The notes under the pieces were generated by a model. The model searched no databases. It had not been told where the DNA came from and worked only from the letters and a program-made list of their open reading frames with translations. A stretch of 36,601 nt of DNA. It comes from an uncultured Lachnospiraceae bacterium (GTDB lineage Bacteria > Bacillota > Clostridia > Lachnospirales > Lachnospiraceae). Each line of letters begins with the position of its first letter. Position 1 is the stretch's first letter. A program made the position numbers and the translations under genes. Below are positions 15,793-24,700 of this stretch, in pieces. The DNA is taken from positions 1 to 36,601 of the forward strand of contig CACYMJ010000023.1 in NCBI GenBank assembly GCA_902775485.1, written 5' to 3'.

Positions 15793-17025
15793 ATGGCACT
15801 TAACAAAAAGAGCGTTGATGATTTTAACGCAAGCGGTAAGAGAGTACTTGTAAGATGTGATTTCAACGTACCTTTAAAGGACGGCAAGATCACGGATGAC
15901 ACTCGTATCAGAGCAGCACTTCCCACCATACAGAAGCTGATCGGTGACGGTGCAAAGGTTATCCTTTGCTCACACCTCGGAAAGGTTAAGGAAGGTCCCA
16001 ACGAGAAGGAAAGCCTTGCACCCGTTGCGGTTGCGCTTTCAGAAAAGCTCGGCAAGGACGTTAAGTTTGTTGCTGATTATAACGTAACAGGCGCAGCAGC
16101 TACAGAGGCAGTTGCAGCCATGAAGGACGGCGATGTTGTTCTTCTTCAGAATACACGTTTCCGCGGCAAGGAAGAGACCAAGCCCGAAGATGCCGGTGAG
16201 GCATTTGCCAAAGAGCTTGCTGATCTTGCTGACGATTATGTATGCGACGCATTCGGTTCAGCTCACAGGGCTCATGCATCTGTTGCTGTCGTAACAAAGT
16301 ACATCTCACAGAAGGGCGGGGTTAACGCAGTCGGATACCTTATGCAGAAAGAGATCGATTTCCTCGGTAATGCAGTAGAGAATCCTGTTCGTCCTTTCGT
16401 TGCGATCCTTGGCGGTGCTAAGGTTGCAGATAAGCTTAAAGTCATCGATAACCTTCTTGAGAAGGCCGATACACTCATCATCGGCGGCGGTATGGCATTC
16501 ACATTCCTTAAGGCTAAGGGATATGAGATCGGTAAGTCTCTTGTTGACAACGAGAAGATAGATTACTGTAAGGAAATGATGGCTAAGGCTGATAAGCTCG
16601 GCAAGAAGCTCCTTCTTCCCGTTGATACCGGTATCGCTGCATCATTCCCGGATCCCATCGACGGACCCGTTGATGTTACATATGTTGATTCGGACAAGAT
16701 CCCTGCCGATATGGAAGGTCTTGATATCGGACCCAAGACTCAGGAACTGTTCGCAAATGCAGCCAAGGAAGCAAAGACTGTTGTATGGAACGGTCCTATG
16801 GGCGTATTTGAGAATCCTACTCTTGCAAAGGGAACCATTGCAGTTGCAAAGGCTCTTGCAGAGACAGATGCAACAACGATCATCGGTGGCGGCGATTCTG
16901 CAGCAGCATGCAACCAGCTCGGTTTTGCCGACAAGATGAGCCATATTTCAACAGGCGGCGGCGCTTCTCTTGAATTCCTTGAAGGCAAGGAACTTCCGGG
17001 CGTATACGCAGCAGACGATAAATAA
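15793..17025 (+). CDS. pgk: Phosphoglycerate kinase
   Basis: Transfers phosphate from 1,3-bisphosphoglycerate to ADP. 410 residues, slightly longer than the common ~395. Substrate-binding VRCDFNVPL (Asp-Phe-Asn), SHLG, QNTRF and [12 protein letters not shown], then the nucleotide-binding [19 protein letters not shown] and the hinge/ATP loop GGGDSAAA, and [11 protein letters not shown]. The usual HLGRP is HLGKV here, seen in some pgk variants. Ribosome site GGAGG at 15781. It lies downstream of gap and 51 bases upstream of tpiA; the nested palindrome precedes it. Highly biased codon use like gap. Confidence 0.98.
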   Translation: MALNKKSVDDFNASGKRVLVRCDFNVPLKDGKITDDTRIRAALPTIQKLIGDGAKVILCSHLGKVKEGPNEKESLAPVAVALSEKLGKDVKFVADYNVTGAAATEAVAAMKDGDVVLLQNTRFRGKEETKPEDAGEAFAKELADLADDYVCDAFGSAHRAHASVAVVTKYISQKGGVNAVGYLMQKEIDFLGNAVENPVRPFVAILGGAKVADKLKVIDNLLEKADTLIIGGGMAFTFLKAKGYEIGKSLVDNEKIDYCKEMMAKADKLGKKLLLPVDTGIAASFPDPIDGPVDVTYVDSDKIPADMEGLDIGPKTQELFANAAKEAKTVVWNGPMGVFENPTLAKGTIAVAKALAETDATTIIGGGDSAAACNQLGFADKMSHISTGGGASLEFLEGKELPGVYAADDK

Positions 17026-17028
17026 AGA

Positions 17029-17054
17029 TTCTGACGGGCGTTCGTCCGACAGAA
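17029..17054 (+). other. Hairpin in the pgk-tpiA spacer
   Basis: TTCTGACGGGCG (17029-17040) and CGTCCGACAGAA (17043-17054) pair at 11 of 12 positions (one A-A mismatch, one G-T) with a tight loop. It occupies half of the 51-base spacer, starting 3 bases after the pgk stop and ending before the AAGGAG of tpiA. No T run, so not a terminator. It could mark an RNA-processing or stabilising element in the glycolytic mRNA. Confidence 0.6.
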
Positions 17055-17076
17055 CAGTATAAAAGGAGAAATATAC

Positions 17077-17823
17077 ATGGCAAGAAGAAGAATAATCGCC
17101 GGCAACTGGAAAATGAACAAGACACCGGCAGAAGCAGTTGAGCTTTGCAACACACTTAAGGATCTTGTAAAAAACGACAACGTTGATGTTGTTTACTGTG
17201 TTCCCGCGATCGACATCGTACCGGTTGTCGAGGCCGTAAAGGGTACGAACGTCAAGGTTGGCGCACAGAACTTCTATATTGAAGACAAGGGCGCTTTCAC
17301 GGGTGAGATCGCAGCTCCCATGCTCAAGGAAGCGGGAGTTGAGTATATCATCATCGGACATTCCGAGAGAAGAGATATCTTCGGCGAGAACGATATCCTC
17401 ATCAACGCAAAGGTTAAGAAGGCATTCGCTGCCGGCTTAAAGCCGATCCTTTGCTGTGGCGAATCACTTGCACTTCGTAAGGCAGGAACATACAAAGAGT
17501 GGATCGCGCGTCAGATCAAGTGGGACCTTGACGGTGTAACGGCTGATCAGGTTAAAAATCTCGTTATCGCATACGAGCCTATCTGGGCTATCGGAACAGG
17601 CGAGACGGCTACGAGCGATCAGGCAGAGGAAGTTTGCAAGATGATCCGTGAGATCATCGGACAGATGTATGATGCAGCAACAGCAGATGCTGTTCGTATT
17701 CAGTACGGCGGATCGATGAATGCAGGTAATGCCGCAGAACTCCTTTCCAAGGACAATATAGACGGCGGCCTTATCGGCGGTGCATCACTTAAGCCCGATT
17801 TCGGACAGATTGTTAATGCTTAA
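17077..17823 (+). CDS. tpiA: Triosephosphate isomerase
   Basis: Interconverts dihydroxyacetone phosphate and glyceraldehyde 3-phosphate. 248 residues, TIM barrel. Catalytic Lys12 in GNWKMNK, His95 in IIGHSERRD and Glu167 in [11 protein letters not shown] are present, plus the phosphate-binding [10 protein letters not shown] and GGLIGGASL near the C-terminus. The start follows AAAGGAG. It is the last gene of the gap-pgk-tpiA group and is closed by a strong terminator. Confidence 0.98.
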   Translation: MARRRIIAGNWKMNKTPAEAVELCNTLKDLVKNDNVDVVYCVPAIDIVPVVEAVKGTNVKVGAQNFYIEDKGAFTGEIAAPMLKEAGVEYIIIGHSERRDIFGENDILINAKVKKAFAAGLKPILCCGESLALRKAGTYKEWIARQIKWDLDGVTADQVKNLVIAYEPIWAIGTGETATSDQAEEVCKMIREIIGQMYDAATADAVRIQYGGSMNAGNAAELLSKDNIDGGLIGGASLKPDFGQIVNA

Positions 17824-17869
17824 TGCCGGCGGCATAAGAGTATGATCTGAACGACAGATGGTGTATAAA

Positions 17870-17899
17870 CAGGGAGCGGTAGCAGCTCCCTGTTTTTTT
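17870..17899 (+). terminator. Terminator after tpiA
   Basis: CAGGGAGC / GCTCCCTG, an 8-bp perfect stem with a 7-base loop, directly followed by seven T. Ends the glycolytic transcription unit and separates it from the sortase operon. Confidence 0.9.
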
Positions 17900-17901
17900 C
17901 T

Positions 17902-17930
17902 TTGTATAATTGGTAAAACAATGGTAGAAT
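17902..17930 (+). promoter_or_regulatory. Candidate promoter of the sortase-EAL operon
   Basis: TTGTAT (17902-17907), 17-bp spacer, TAGAAT (17925-17930), starting right after the tpiA terminator. A TATAAT at 17905-17910 also exists but lacks a -35 outside the terminator. Confidence 0.45.
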
Positions 17931-17967
17931 AAATAGTCAAGATTTATCTGATTACGGGGAGAACAAA

Positions 17968-18792
17968 ATGTCAAAGGGCAGGATTATCGTACTGGTCATA
18001 GCTTCGATAGCGTTTGTTGTATCGGTTATCATGGTGATCAGATCAACGCTTGAATACCGTGCGGCGGAGAATGAGTACGCCCAGCTTGAACAGTATGCCG
18101 TTGTAGGCGGAGCGGATCCTGTATCTTCCGAAAATACCGCCCGGGCGGACGAAGAAGAGGAAGAGGAAGAAGAAGAGAAAAAGGTCCTTACCCGCAATTA
18201 CAACAGAGCGGATTTTCCTGACATTGCGGTGGATCATGACAGCCTTAAGAAGATAAATCCCAGCTATGTCTGCTGGCTGTATGCACCCGGGGCAGAGGTT
18301 AATCATCCGGTAGTTCAGGGACCTGACAATGAATTCTATCTGCACCATACATTTGAGAGGAGCAAGAACAGTTCGGGATGCGTGTTCATGGATCACGAGG
18401 TCGACCCGATGCTCACAAGCTGGAATACGTTTTTCTATGGACATAACATGAAAAACGGCACGATGTTCGGACATCTGAAGAACTACATCAATAACAGTGC
18501 CGTATATGACAAGGATAAGTACATATACGTATTCAGACCCGAGGGAATATACAGGTACGAGATATTTTCGTTTTATCTCGATCCTACCGATTCGAAGATG
18601 TATTATACCTGCCAGACGTTCAAGGAATACAGGGCATATCTTCGTGAAGCGGTAAAAAAATCGGTCCGTGAGTGCGAAGCGAAAACGGATCCGGATAAAA
18701 ACATAGTAACGCTTGTAACCTGCTCTGGAAGCGGATCAAACAAGCAGAGGTTTTTCGTTCACGGCGTATTTAAGGATGTTTATCTGTATTAA
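17968..18792 (+). CDS. srtB: Class B sortase
   Basis: Membrane-bound cysteine transpeptidase that attaches surface proteins to peptidoglycan or joins pilins. 274 residues: N-terminal signal-anchor helix (about 5-26), a linker with a run of Glu (DEEEEEEEEEKK), then the sortase fold. The catalytic triad is readable: His159 in FFYGHNM, Cys252 in LVTCSGSGSN and Arg261 in KQRFFVHG. CWLYAPGAEVNHPVVQG and YYLHHTF-like segments (NEFYLHHTFERSKNSSG) are class B traits. The next gene starts 10 bases on. The giant surface protein at 21758 ends with a PVTG sorting signal and is the nearest likely substrate; C. difficile SrtB uses a similar (S/P)PxTG motif. Direct wall attachment is more likely than pilin polymerisation, since no other pilin gene is present. 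Confidence 0.93.
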   Translation: MSKGRIIVLVIASIAFVVSVIMVIRSTLEYRAAENEYAQLEQYAVVGGADPVSSENTARADEEEEEEEEEKKVLTRNYNRADFPDIAVDHDSLKKINPSYVCWLYAPGAEVNHPVVQGPDNEFYLHHTFERSKNSSGCVFMDHEVDPMLTSWNTFFYGHNMKNGTMFGHLKNYINNSAVYDKDKYIYVFRPEGIYRYEIFSFYLDPTDSKMYYTCQTFKEYRAYLREAVKKSVRECEAKTDPDKNIVTLVTCSGSGSNKQRFFVHGVFKDVYLY

Positions 18793-18802
18793 GGAATAGA
18801 TC

Positions 18803-20470
18803 ATGCAATTATCAAATATCAGACATAAAAAAGCAATAATGAACATCTGCATCGCATGCTCATTTTTGCTGATCATGTTGAATTTCGTAACTTCGGCAAA
18901 ACTCAGAGACGTTATGCTGAATATCGGAAATATGCAGCTCCCGATAACCTCGCTAAACGGATGCATACAGGTAGTACTGTGCCTTCTGTGTATCATCCTT
19001 GTGCTGATAGACAGTAAAAAGGGAATGATATGGTCGTGCGTTTTCCTGGGGATCTCAATCTTCGGATCCGCAAGGACGATATTTGTAAGTAAGAGCCTGA
19101 TGACGGCGCCGGGAACTTTTAATGCGATAATATTCCTGATCGCCATAGCTCTTATCGCACATCAGATCAAAATAAGCAACCGGATGGCCGTTACCGACAG
19201 CGTTACGGGCCTTTTGAACAGATACGGTTTTGACAGGGACATGCGAAAGAGGATCTGGCTCAATGAGCGCGGAAGGGTTGCGTTTATACACCTTGAAGGG
19301 TTCCTTGCGGTAAATGCAAATCTGGGCAGAAAATACGGAGATGAACTGCTTACCATAGTTGCGAACAGGATCAGGACAGTGCTTGACGGCAGGGGAGACG
19401 CCTATAAGATAGAGGGCGCAGAATACGCAGTTATCCTGCCCGATAGAGTGAACTGCGATACCATTATCGCCAATATAATCAAATCGGTTGAAGAGACCAT
19501 TACCCTTAATAAGGACGGAGTTCCTTCGAACTGTTATCTTACCGCGTTTGCCGGCGTTGCGGATTTTACGGACAACTCGGTAGATGCCGACACCATCATG
19601 AAGCGTGCCGATATCGCGATGAATTATGCCCTCAAATCCGGCAAAAACAAGATATCAACATTCAATGATGAGATGAAAGAGTCGATCGAGAGTCAGTTGA
19701 GGATCGAGCGTCTTGTCAAGGACAGCCTGCGGAATAACTGGTTCTACCTTGTTTATCAGCCGCAATATACGATGTTTGACAGAAGACTTCGCGGATTTGA
19801 GACCCTTATACGTATGAATGCACCCGGAGGTGTGAAGATACCTCCGTCAGAGTTCATTTCGATAGCAGAGTTGTCGGATCTGATCTTTGATATAGACAGT
19901 TTTGTTCTCGAGACGGCAATGAGGGAGTTCCGGGAGGTTTGTTATTCTTCGGGCAATACCATAACCCTGGCCGTTAATATATCTGCCAAGAACATTGCAA
20001 GACCCGGTTTTGCCGAGAAGCTTCTGGAGGTTGTTAAGGATACCGGTTTCCCTCCGGAATGTCTTGAAATTGAGATAACCGAGTATTCGTTTGCCGAAGA
20101 GGGTAACTATACGCTGGAGAATATCAGAAAGCTTCGTGATAATCAGATCATGATAGCTCTTGACGATTTCGGAACCGGCTATACGGCGCTTGAACAGCTG
20201 ATGAAACTGCCTGTAAACCTTGTCAAGATAGACAAGTCTCTTATAGACAATCTTATCCGTAACGAGATGAACATGGACTTCGTCAAGTCGGTCATCTACA
20301 TGGGACACCTTATGGATGCGGAAGTTATTGCAGAGGGCGTGGAATACGAAAACCAGGTGGAGTGCCTGCGGGAACTTGACTGCGATTTTATCCAGGGATT
20401 TGTATGGGGCAAGCCCATGGAATATGATGAAGCCAGGGAACTGTCAAACGAGGTCTATGACCGGTCGTGA
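18803..20470 (+). CDS. Membrane GGDEF-EAL protein, probable c-di-GMP phosphodiesterase
   Basis: 555 residues. Four hydrophobic helices in the first ~125 residues form a membrane sensor or anchor. The GGDEF domain (about 130-290) is degenerate: the signature reads EGAEY at 204-208, so cyclase activity is unlikely, though it might bind GTP. The EAL domain (about 305-550) keeps the catalytic set: ETLIR (E333, in place of EALLR), NISAKN, EITEYSF, DDFGTGYTAL (from 454), VKIDKSL, IAEGVEYENQ and QGFVWGKPM. It should hydrolyse c-di-GMP. It lies in an operon with the sortase (10-base spacer) and upstream of the giant adhesin, so it may tie surface anchoring to c-di-GMP. No c-di-GMP riboswitch was seen. 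Its stop abuts the stop of the convergent prepilin-like gene. Confidence 0.92.
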   Translation: MQLSNIRHKKAIMNICIACSFLLIMLNFVTSAKLRDVMLNIGNMQLPITSLNGCIQVVLCLLCIILVLIDSKKGMIWSCVFLGISIFGSARTIFVSKSLMTAPGTFNAIIFLIAIALIAHQIKISNRMAVTDSVTGLLNRYGFDRDMRKRIWLNERGRVAFIHLEGFLAVNANLGRKYGDELLTIVANRIRTVLDGRGDAYKIEGAEYAVILPDRVNCDTIIANIIKSVEETITLNKDGVPSNCYLTAFAGVADFTDNSVDADTIMKRADIAMNYALKSGKNKISTFNDEMKESIESQLRIERLVKDSLRNNWFYLVYQPQYTMFDRRLRGFETLIRMNAPGGVKIPPSEFISIAELSDLIFDIDSFVLETAMREFREVCYSSGNTITLAVNISAKNIARPGFAEKLLEVVKDTGFPPECLEIEITEYSFAEEGNYTLENIRKLRDNQIMIALDDFGTGYTALEQLMKLPVNLVKIDKSLIDNLIRNEMNMDFVKSVIYMGHLMDAEVIAEGVEYENQVECLRELDCDFIQGFVWGKPMEYDEARELSNEVYDRS

Positions 20471-21460
20471 TCACTCGCCGTCCTTGCTCTTTCTGAGAAT
20501 CTTATCGGCAGAACGTGTATCATGATCGAGTGCACCGTCATCAAATTTTTCCCCGCCGCCGTCACCGTAAACAATGACATCACTTGCCTTGGCATTGTAC
20601 AGTTCGGGGTTTGTGACTATCTCATCGTAGGTATGACCGAAATCTATCCATACATCGGTCTCAGCTCCCTGTCTTGATGTAACGATATATGTCTGATCGG
20701 GCGGAAGGTTTGTATCGTAACCTGCTTTTTTGAACAGATCCTTTGCATAGATCTTGTTGACATCGGAGGCTATGTTTTTGCCGGGCGTGTGATCGGATTT
20801 GAAAATATAGCTGGCAGCGATCCTTATACAGAAGTTTCCGGCGTAGTTGCTTTCAAACAGCCCCTGGTCGGCGGCCATCTTGATAAGTTCCCCGTATGTC
20901 ATCTCTGAAGCGGCGGCCTCGAGCGAATTGAACAGTTCGACATCACGTTTTACCTTGTCCACGACCGGCGCGGCCTGCCATTCATCTGCCGTAAATATCC
21001 GGTTCATGTATTTGGAAGTACCGTCTGCGTGTTTTGCGGCTACGACAACACCCCATCCAAGGCCTTCGACCCCTGAGGTTCCCATGGTGAGGATTATGTA
21101 GTTGGGCACCGGATCGTTCGGGGTACCTTCAACATTGCTTATGGGAAAATCGGATGGGACAAAATCCGTAAACGGCTCTGTTGATCTGCCGTATCCGCTG
21201 ATTCCGGTATCAGTTTCCCTGATATCGGTCCCGTCATAATACAGCTTTGCCGGAACGTGTCCTTCGCAGGAAGAAAAATAGACCATTGCAGCGGCATATG
21301 CCGACTCGGCATTTGCAACGTCAGCGGATTGCTTGGATCTTTCGACATATTTTATGAACATTGGGGACAGTATCCCGATAAGAGTTGCCATGATGGCTAT
21401 GACCACGATGATCTCGATAAGTGTAAAACCGCGCAAGTTGTGTATTTGCGAGCTTTTCAA
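20471..21460 (-). CDS. Prepilin-like (type IV pilin N-terminal motif) secreted protein
   Basis: 329 residues from the TTG at 21460, chosen because GGAGG (21470-21474) lies 9 bases upstream; the only upstream ATG (21496) precedes this ribosome site. It begins with a short basic leader and a class III signal: LRG, cleavage, FTLIEIIVVIAIMATL with the conserved Glu at mature position 5. The hydrophobic helix is followed by a helical segment (YVERSKQSADVANAESAYAAAMVYF) and a large ~250-residue C-terminal domain with no recognised motif. No prepilin peptidase, ATPase or other pilin gene is in the window, so assembly genes must be elsewhere or it is an orphan pseudopilin. The size is larger than most major pilins. 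The C-terminus is Asp/Gly-rich (YGDGGGEKFDDG). Confidence 0.85.
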   Translation of the reverse strand: MKSSQIHNLRGFTLIEIIVVIAIMATLIGILSPMFIKYVERSKQSADVANAESAYAAAMVYFSSCEGHVPAKLYYDGTDIRETDTGISGYGRSTEPFTDFVPSDFPISNVEGTPNDPVPNYIILTMGTSGVEGLGWGVVVAAKHADGTSKYMNRIFTADEWQAAPVVDKVKRDVELFNSLEAAASEMTYGELIKMAADQGLFESNYAGNFCIRIAASYIFKSDHTPGKNIASDVNKIYAKDLFKKAGYDTNLPPDQTYIVTSRQGAETDVWIDFGHTYDEIVTNPELYNAKASDVIVYGDGGGEKFDDGALDHDTRSADKILRKSKDGE

Positions 21461-21527
21461 AGTAAATAACCTCCGAAAATCAAAGAATATAAGCATACAT
21501 GAATTTGAGCGACATATGTATATAATA

Positions 21528-21556
21528 GATATACTACTTAGTTAACATAATGTCAA
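21528..21556 (-). promoter_or_regulatory. Candidate promoter of the prepilin-like gene
   Basis: Minus strand: TTGACA (21551-21556), 17-bp spacer, TATATC (21528-21533). Perfect -35 and spacing; leader about 60 bases. Confidence 0.5.
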
Positions 21557-21619
21557 ATAGGGCATATCGCACAACTATCACTATGTAATTTTGTGCAAAA
21601 TTATTTCGAGAAAATCACA

Positions 21620-21649
21620 TTGTAATGAACCTTTTTTTTGGTTTATAAT
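21620..21649 (+). promoter_or_regulatory. Promoter of the giant surface-protein gene
   Basis: TTGTAA (21620-21625), 18-bp spacer with an eight-T run, TATAAT (21644-21649). Leader of about 100 bases carrying ATGCCCG / TATGCCCG direct repeats (from 21679) and a small GCAG-AGAAA-CTGC hairpin (from about 21724) just before the AAAGGAG ribosome site. I recognise no riboswitch in it. Together with the prepilin promoter it fills the 297-bp divergent spacer. Confidence 0.55.
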
Positions 21650-21757
21650 GTCATTATATATGAATGGGTAGGGGTAAGTATGCCCGTATGCCCGTTTTAA
21701 GGGATTACAAGGGAAAAGGAAAGCAGAGAAACTGCGAAGTAACAAAGGAGAAAAACT

Positions 21758-24700
21758 ATGAAGAAGAGGAATTGGCTTAAGACTACCATCGCGATGATAA
21801 CGCTCATCGCAACGGTACTTGAAACCGGATTTTCATCCGTTTCAACACTTGCAGCCGAGATCACAACGGATGATGGTATCGTTGTAAATAACGATGCTGT
21901 TACGGAATCCGGGGACTCCGCAACTGTTGATGATCTGGACATCGACATATCGGCAGAACCGGTTGAAGAGGTCGAGGATCTTGACACTGCCGGCGAGGAG
22001 GAAGATCCTGCCGATGCATCAGAATACGAAGAGGAGGAGACGTTCGAAGAAGCCGAAGAGCTTATGAGCGGAACGCTTGATGTTTCCGACAGCGGCATTA
22101 CCGGAAGCGGATACGACGAGATCTCCATCTACGTTGATACGGAAGGCCTTGATAAGAAGGATACGTTCAGGATCGAATTCTCAGGTCCCGCAAGCGCATC
22201 TTACAATCCTGTCATCAATGATGACCTGGACAAGACGGCCGACGGAAGATACGACTTCGAAGAACTCGAAGGCGGTGATTTTACCGTTCGCGCAACTTCC
22301 TCTGACGATGTTATCCTTTCCTATAAATATAATGAAGACGGATATCCCGTTATCGCTGTTGAGAGCATACCTGATGAGAAGGTTCTTGATACCGAAAAGA
22401 TCACAGCTTCAGACGGATCTGAAGTATCCGCGATAAGAGGTGAGGGATATGAGAACCTTACGATCAAGTTTGATACCGAAGAGCTCTCCGCAAGATCCTC
22501 ATTCAAGTTGTTTGTCGAGACTGACGCCGAGGCAACGGTGGATGGCGCTGATGCCACACAGGGAATTGACGGACTTGATGCCAAGACCGATTCGGTTAAG
22601 GTTGAGAATCTCGAGGGCGAGAACTTTGTTGCATACGTTGTAACAGATGATGAAGATATCAAGATCAAGTCTGTTGCAAACATTGACAGCGTTGAAGACG
22701 GTGTTGCGACAATCATCGTTGATAACGAGGATACAAAACGCGTATATGAATATGAAGATAATGACGTAGCGGTTACGGCAACACTCGAGAAGGCAGATGC
22801 CATTCCCGATGATGCCGAATTTGTCGTTAAGAAGATCACACCCCAGACACAGGGCTACAATTACGATGCTTACATTCAGGCACTGAATGATAATGCCGCC
22901 GAGATCAGGGGCGAGGAAGATGCCACGATCAGTGAAGAAGAAGTATTGCTTTATGATATCGCATTCTTCATCACGGATGAGGACGGCAACAGGGTTGAGA
23001 TCCAGCCTGAGGAAGGCAGTGTCCGCATCAGCGTTCAGTTCAAAAAGAATCAGTTCGAAGACGAACTTGCAGCCGCAGCAGAGGATGATATCCAGATCGT
23101 TCATCTTCCTCTTGTTGAGTCTGTAAGGGAAGACGTTGATACTACAGCCGATGCAACGGATATCACGGCTGAGGATATTCAGGTCCAGGTAGTTGATAAT
23201 ACGGCAGTTGCTTCGGATGAAAGCGCGGATTTCACGCTCTCGGATTTCTCGATAGCAGCTTTCCTCGCAAACGGAAAGATGGCACCCGGTCCCGCAGAGA
23301 CGTTCAAGACGATACTCGGAACATCTTTAGGATACGGTGTTGTTGCGAATTCGGCCGTCCTTGCCGGACACTTAGAGACAACGATCGCAGTGGCAACAGC
23401 CAGCGCTCTTACGGGTACAGATCCCATTCTTCAGTCCCCGAGAAATAAGAGCGGACATTCCGGAAAATCCATTATAGGTTCGTATTCAGGTACAAACGGC
23501 CTGTTACTTTCGCCCGGAAGCAATGCGTCCGCACATGTTGTATATACGACAAAGGGAAACAAAAACCAGTTCCGTGTAAACAGCGGAGTTGAACTTAACG
23601 ATACAACCTATGAAAGCGGTCAGATCGCAAGCGAAGTAACATCTATAATAAATGCCACAGTATCGAAGTCGGAATCTCTTTCCAAGGTGGACGGTTACAG
23701 TTTTGCAACGGTAGCTCCCAACGGAAACCTTGATCTGAAGAGTAAGGGCAACGGAGAGGGAACATATTACATTAACCTTGCAAACGGTGATCTTGCAAAG
23801 CTTAATAAGATCATCCTCGGAAAGGGCCAGAATGTAATCCTCAACATACCTGATACAAGTGTCGAGTTTAAACAGTATCTGTATGAACTGACAACAGATA
23901 ACGGAACTGTAATATCCAGGGGTGCGGCAGGTGAGGAAGCTGATGATCTGGCTATACAGAAGATCATTTTCAACTGCTATAATGCTACGACCGCCAAGAC
24001 TTCCGGCCCTACATGCGGTACTTTCCTTATTCCGAAGGCAGTATTTACAAATGACAGTGTTGCAGGCGGATGGCTCAGGGCTAAATCGATCGACAAGATA
24101 GGTGGACAGGAATGGCACTGCGTATATGAGGATATGCCTCCTGCAGAGGGAATATCTGTACAGTTCTTTGCCAAGAAGATCATAAGAGGACTCGCAGGAG
24201 ATGAGCGTGCACCTCTTGAAAGTGAAGTATTTACATTCAATCTCAATGAATGGGATTGGGATAATTCAACTTACCATACCATACAGTCGGTAACGAATGA
24301 CGGCGGACTTGTATCTTTTGCGCCTATTTTCTATAGCTACGAAGATATTGTGAATATGGGCGGATCACACGTATATTCGTACAAGGTGCTTGAAAGCGAG
24401 TTCCCGGGATATGACCAGAGTACCGCGGGCTGCCTTAAGGGATATAATATCCGTGTTAAGGTTTATGCGGACACAACAGCCAGAAAATTAAAGATAGACA
24501 CCGGATATACAGGCGTATTTGACGGCCCCAAGACTTCTACCAAGTACGGCAACGGCAGTTACGCAAAGAACGATACGGCCATCGTGTTCAAGAACACACC
24601 GAGAGGTGATCAGGCAACATATGAATTCAAGGTAAAGAAAAATCTTTACATCGGCGACAAGAAGGCAAAAAGAAGCGACGAGATAGAGTATCCCGGCGAG

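Noticed and set aside
18803-20470. Active diguanylate cyclase in the GGDEF-EAL protein
   Set aside because: The signature reads EGAEY in place of GGDEF, so the catalytic site is degenerate.
21657-21757. Possible c-di-GMP riboswitch in the leader of the giant gene, suggested by the nearby EAL gene
   Set aside because: No GEMM-type conserved core or paired helices could be found; only short direct repeats and one small hairpin are present.
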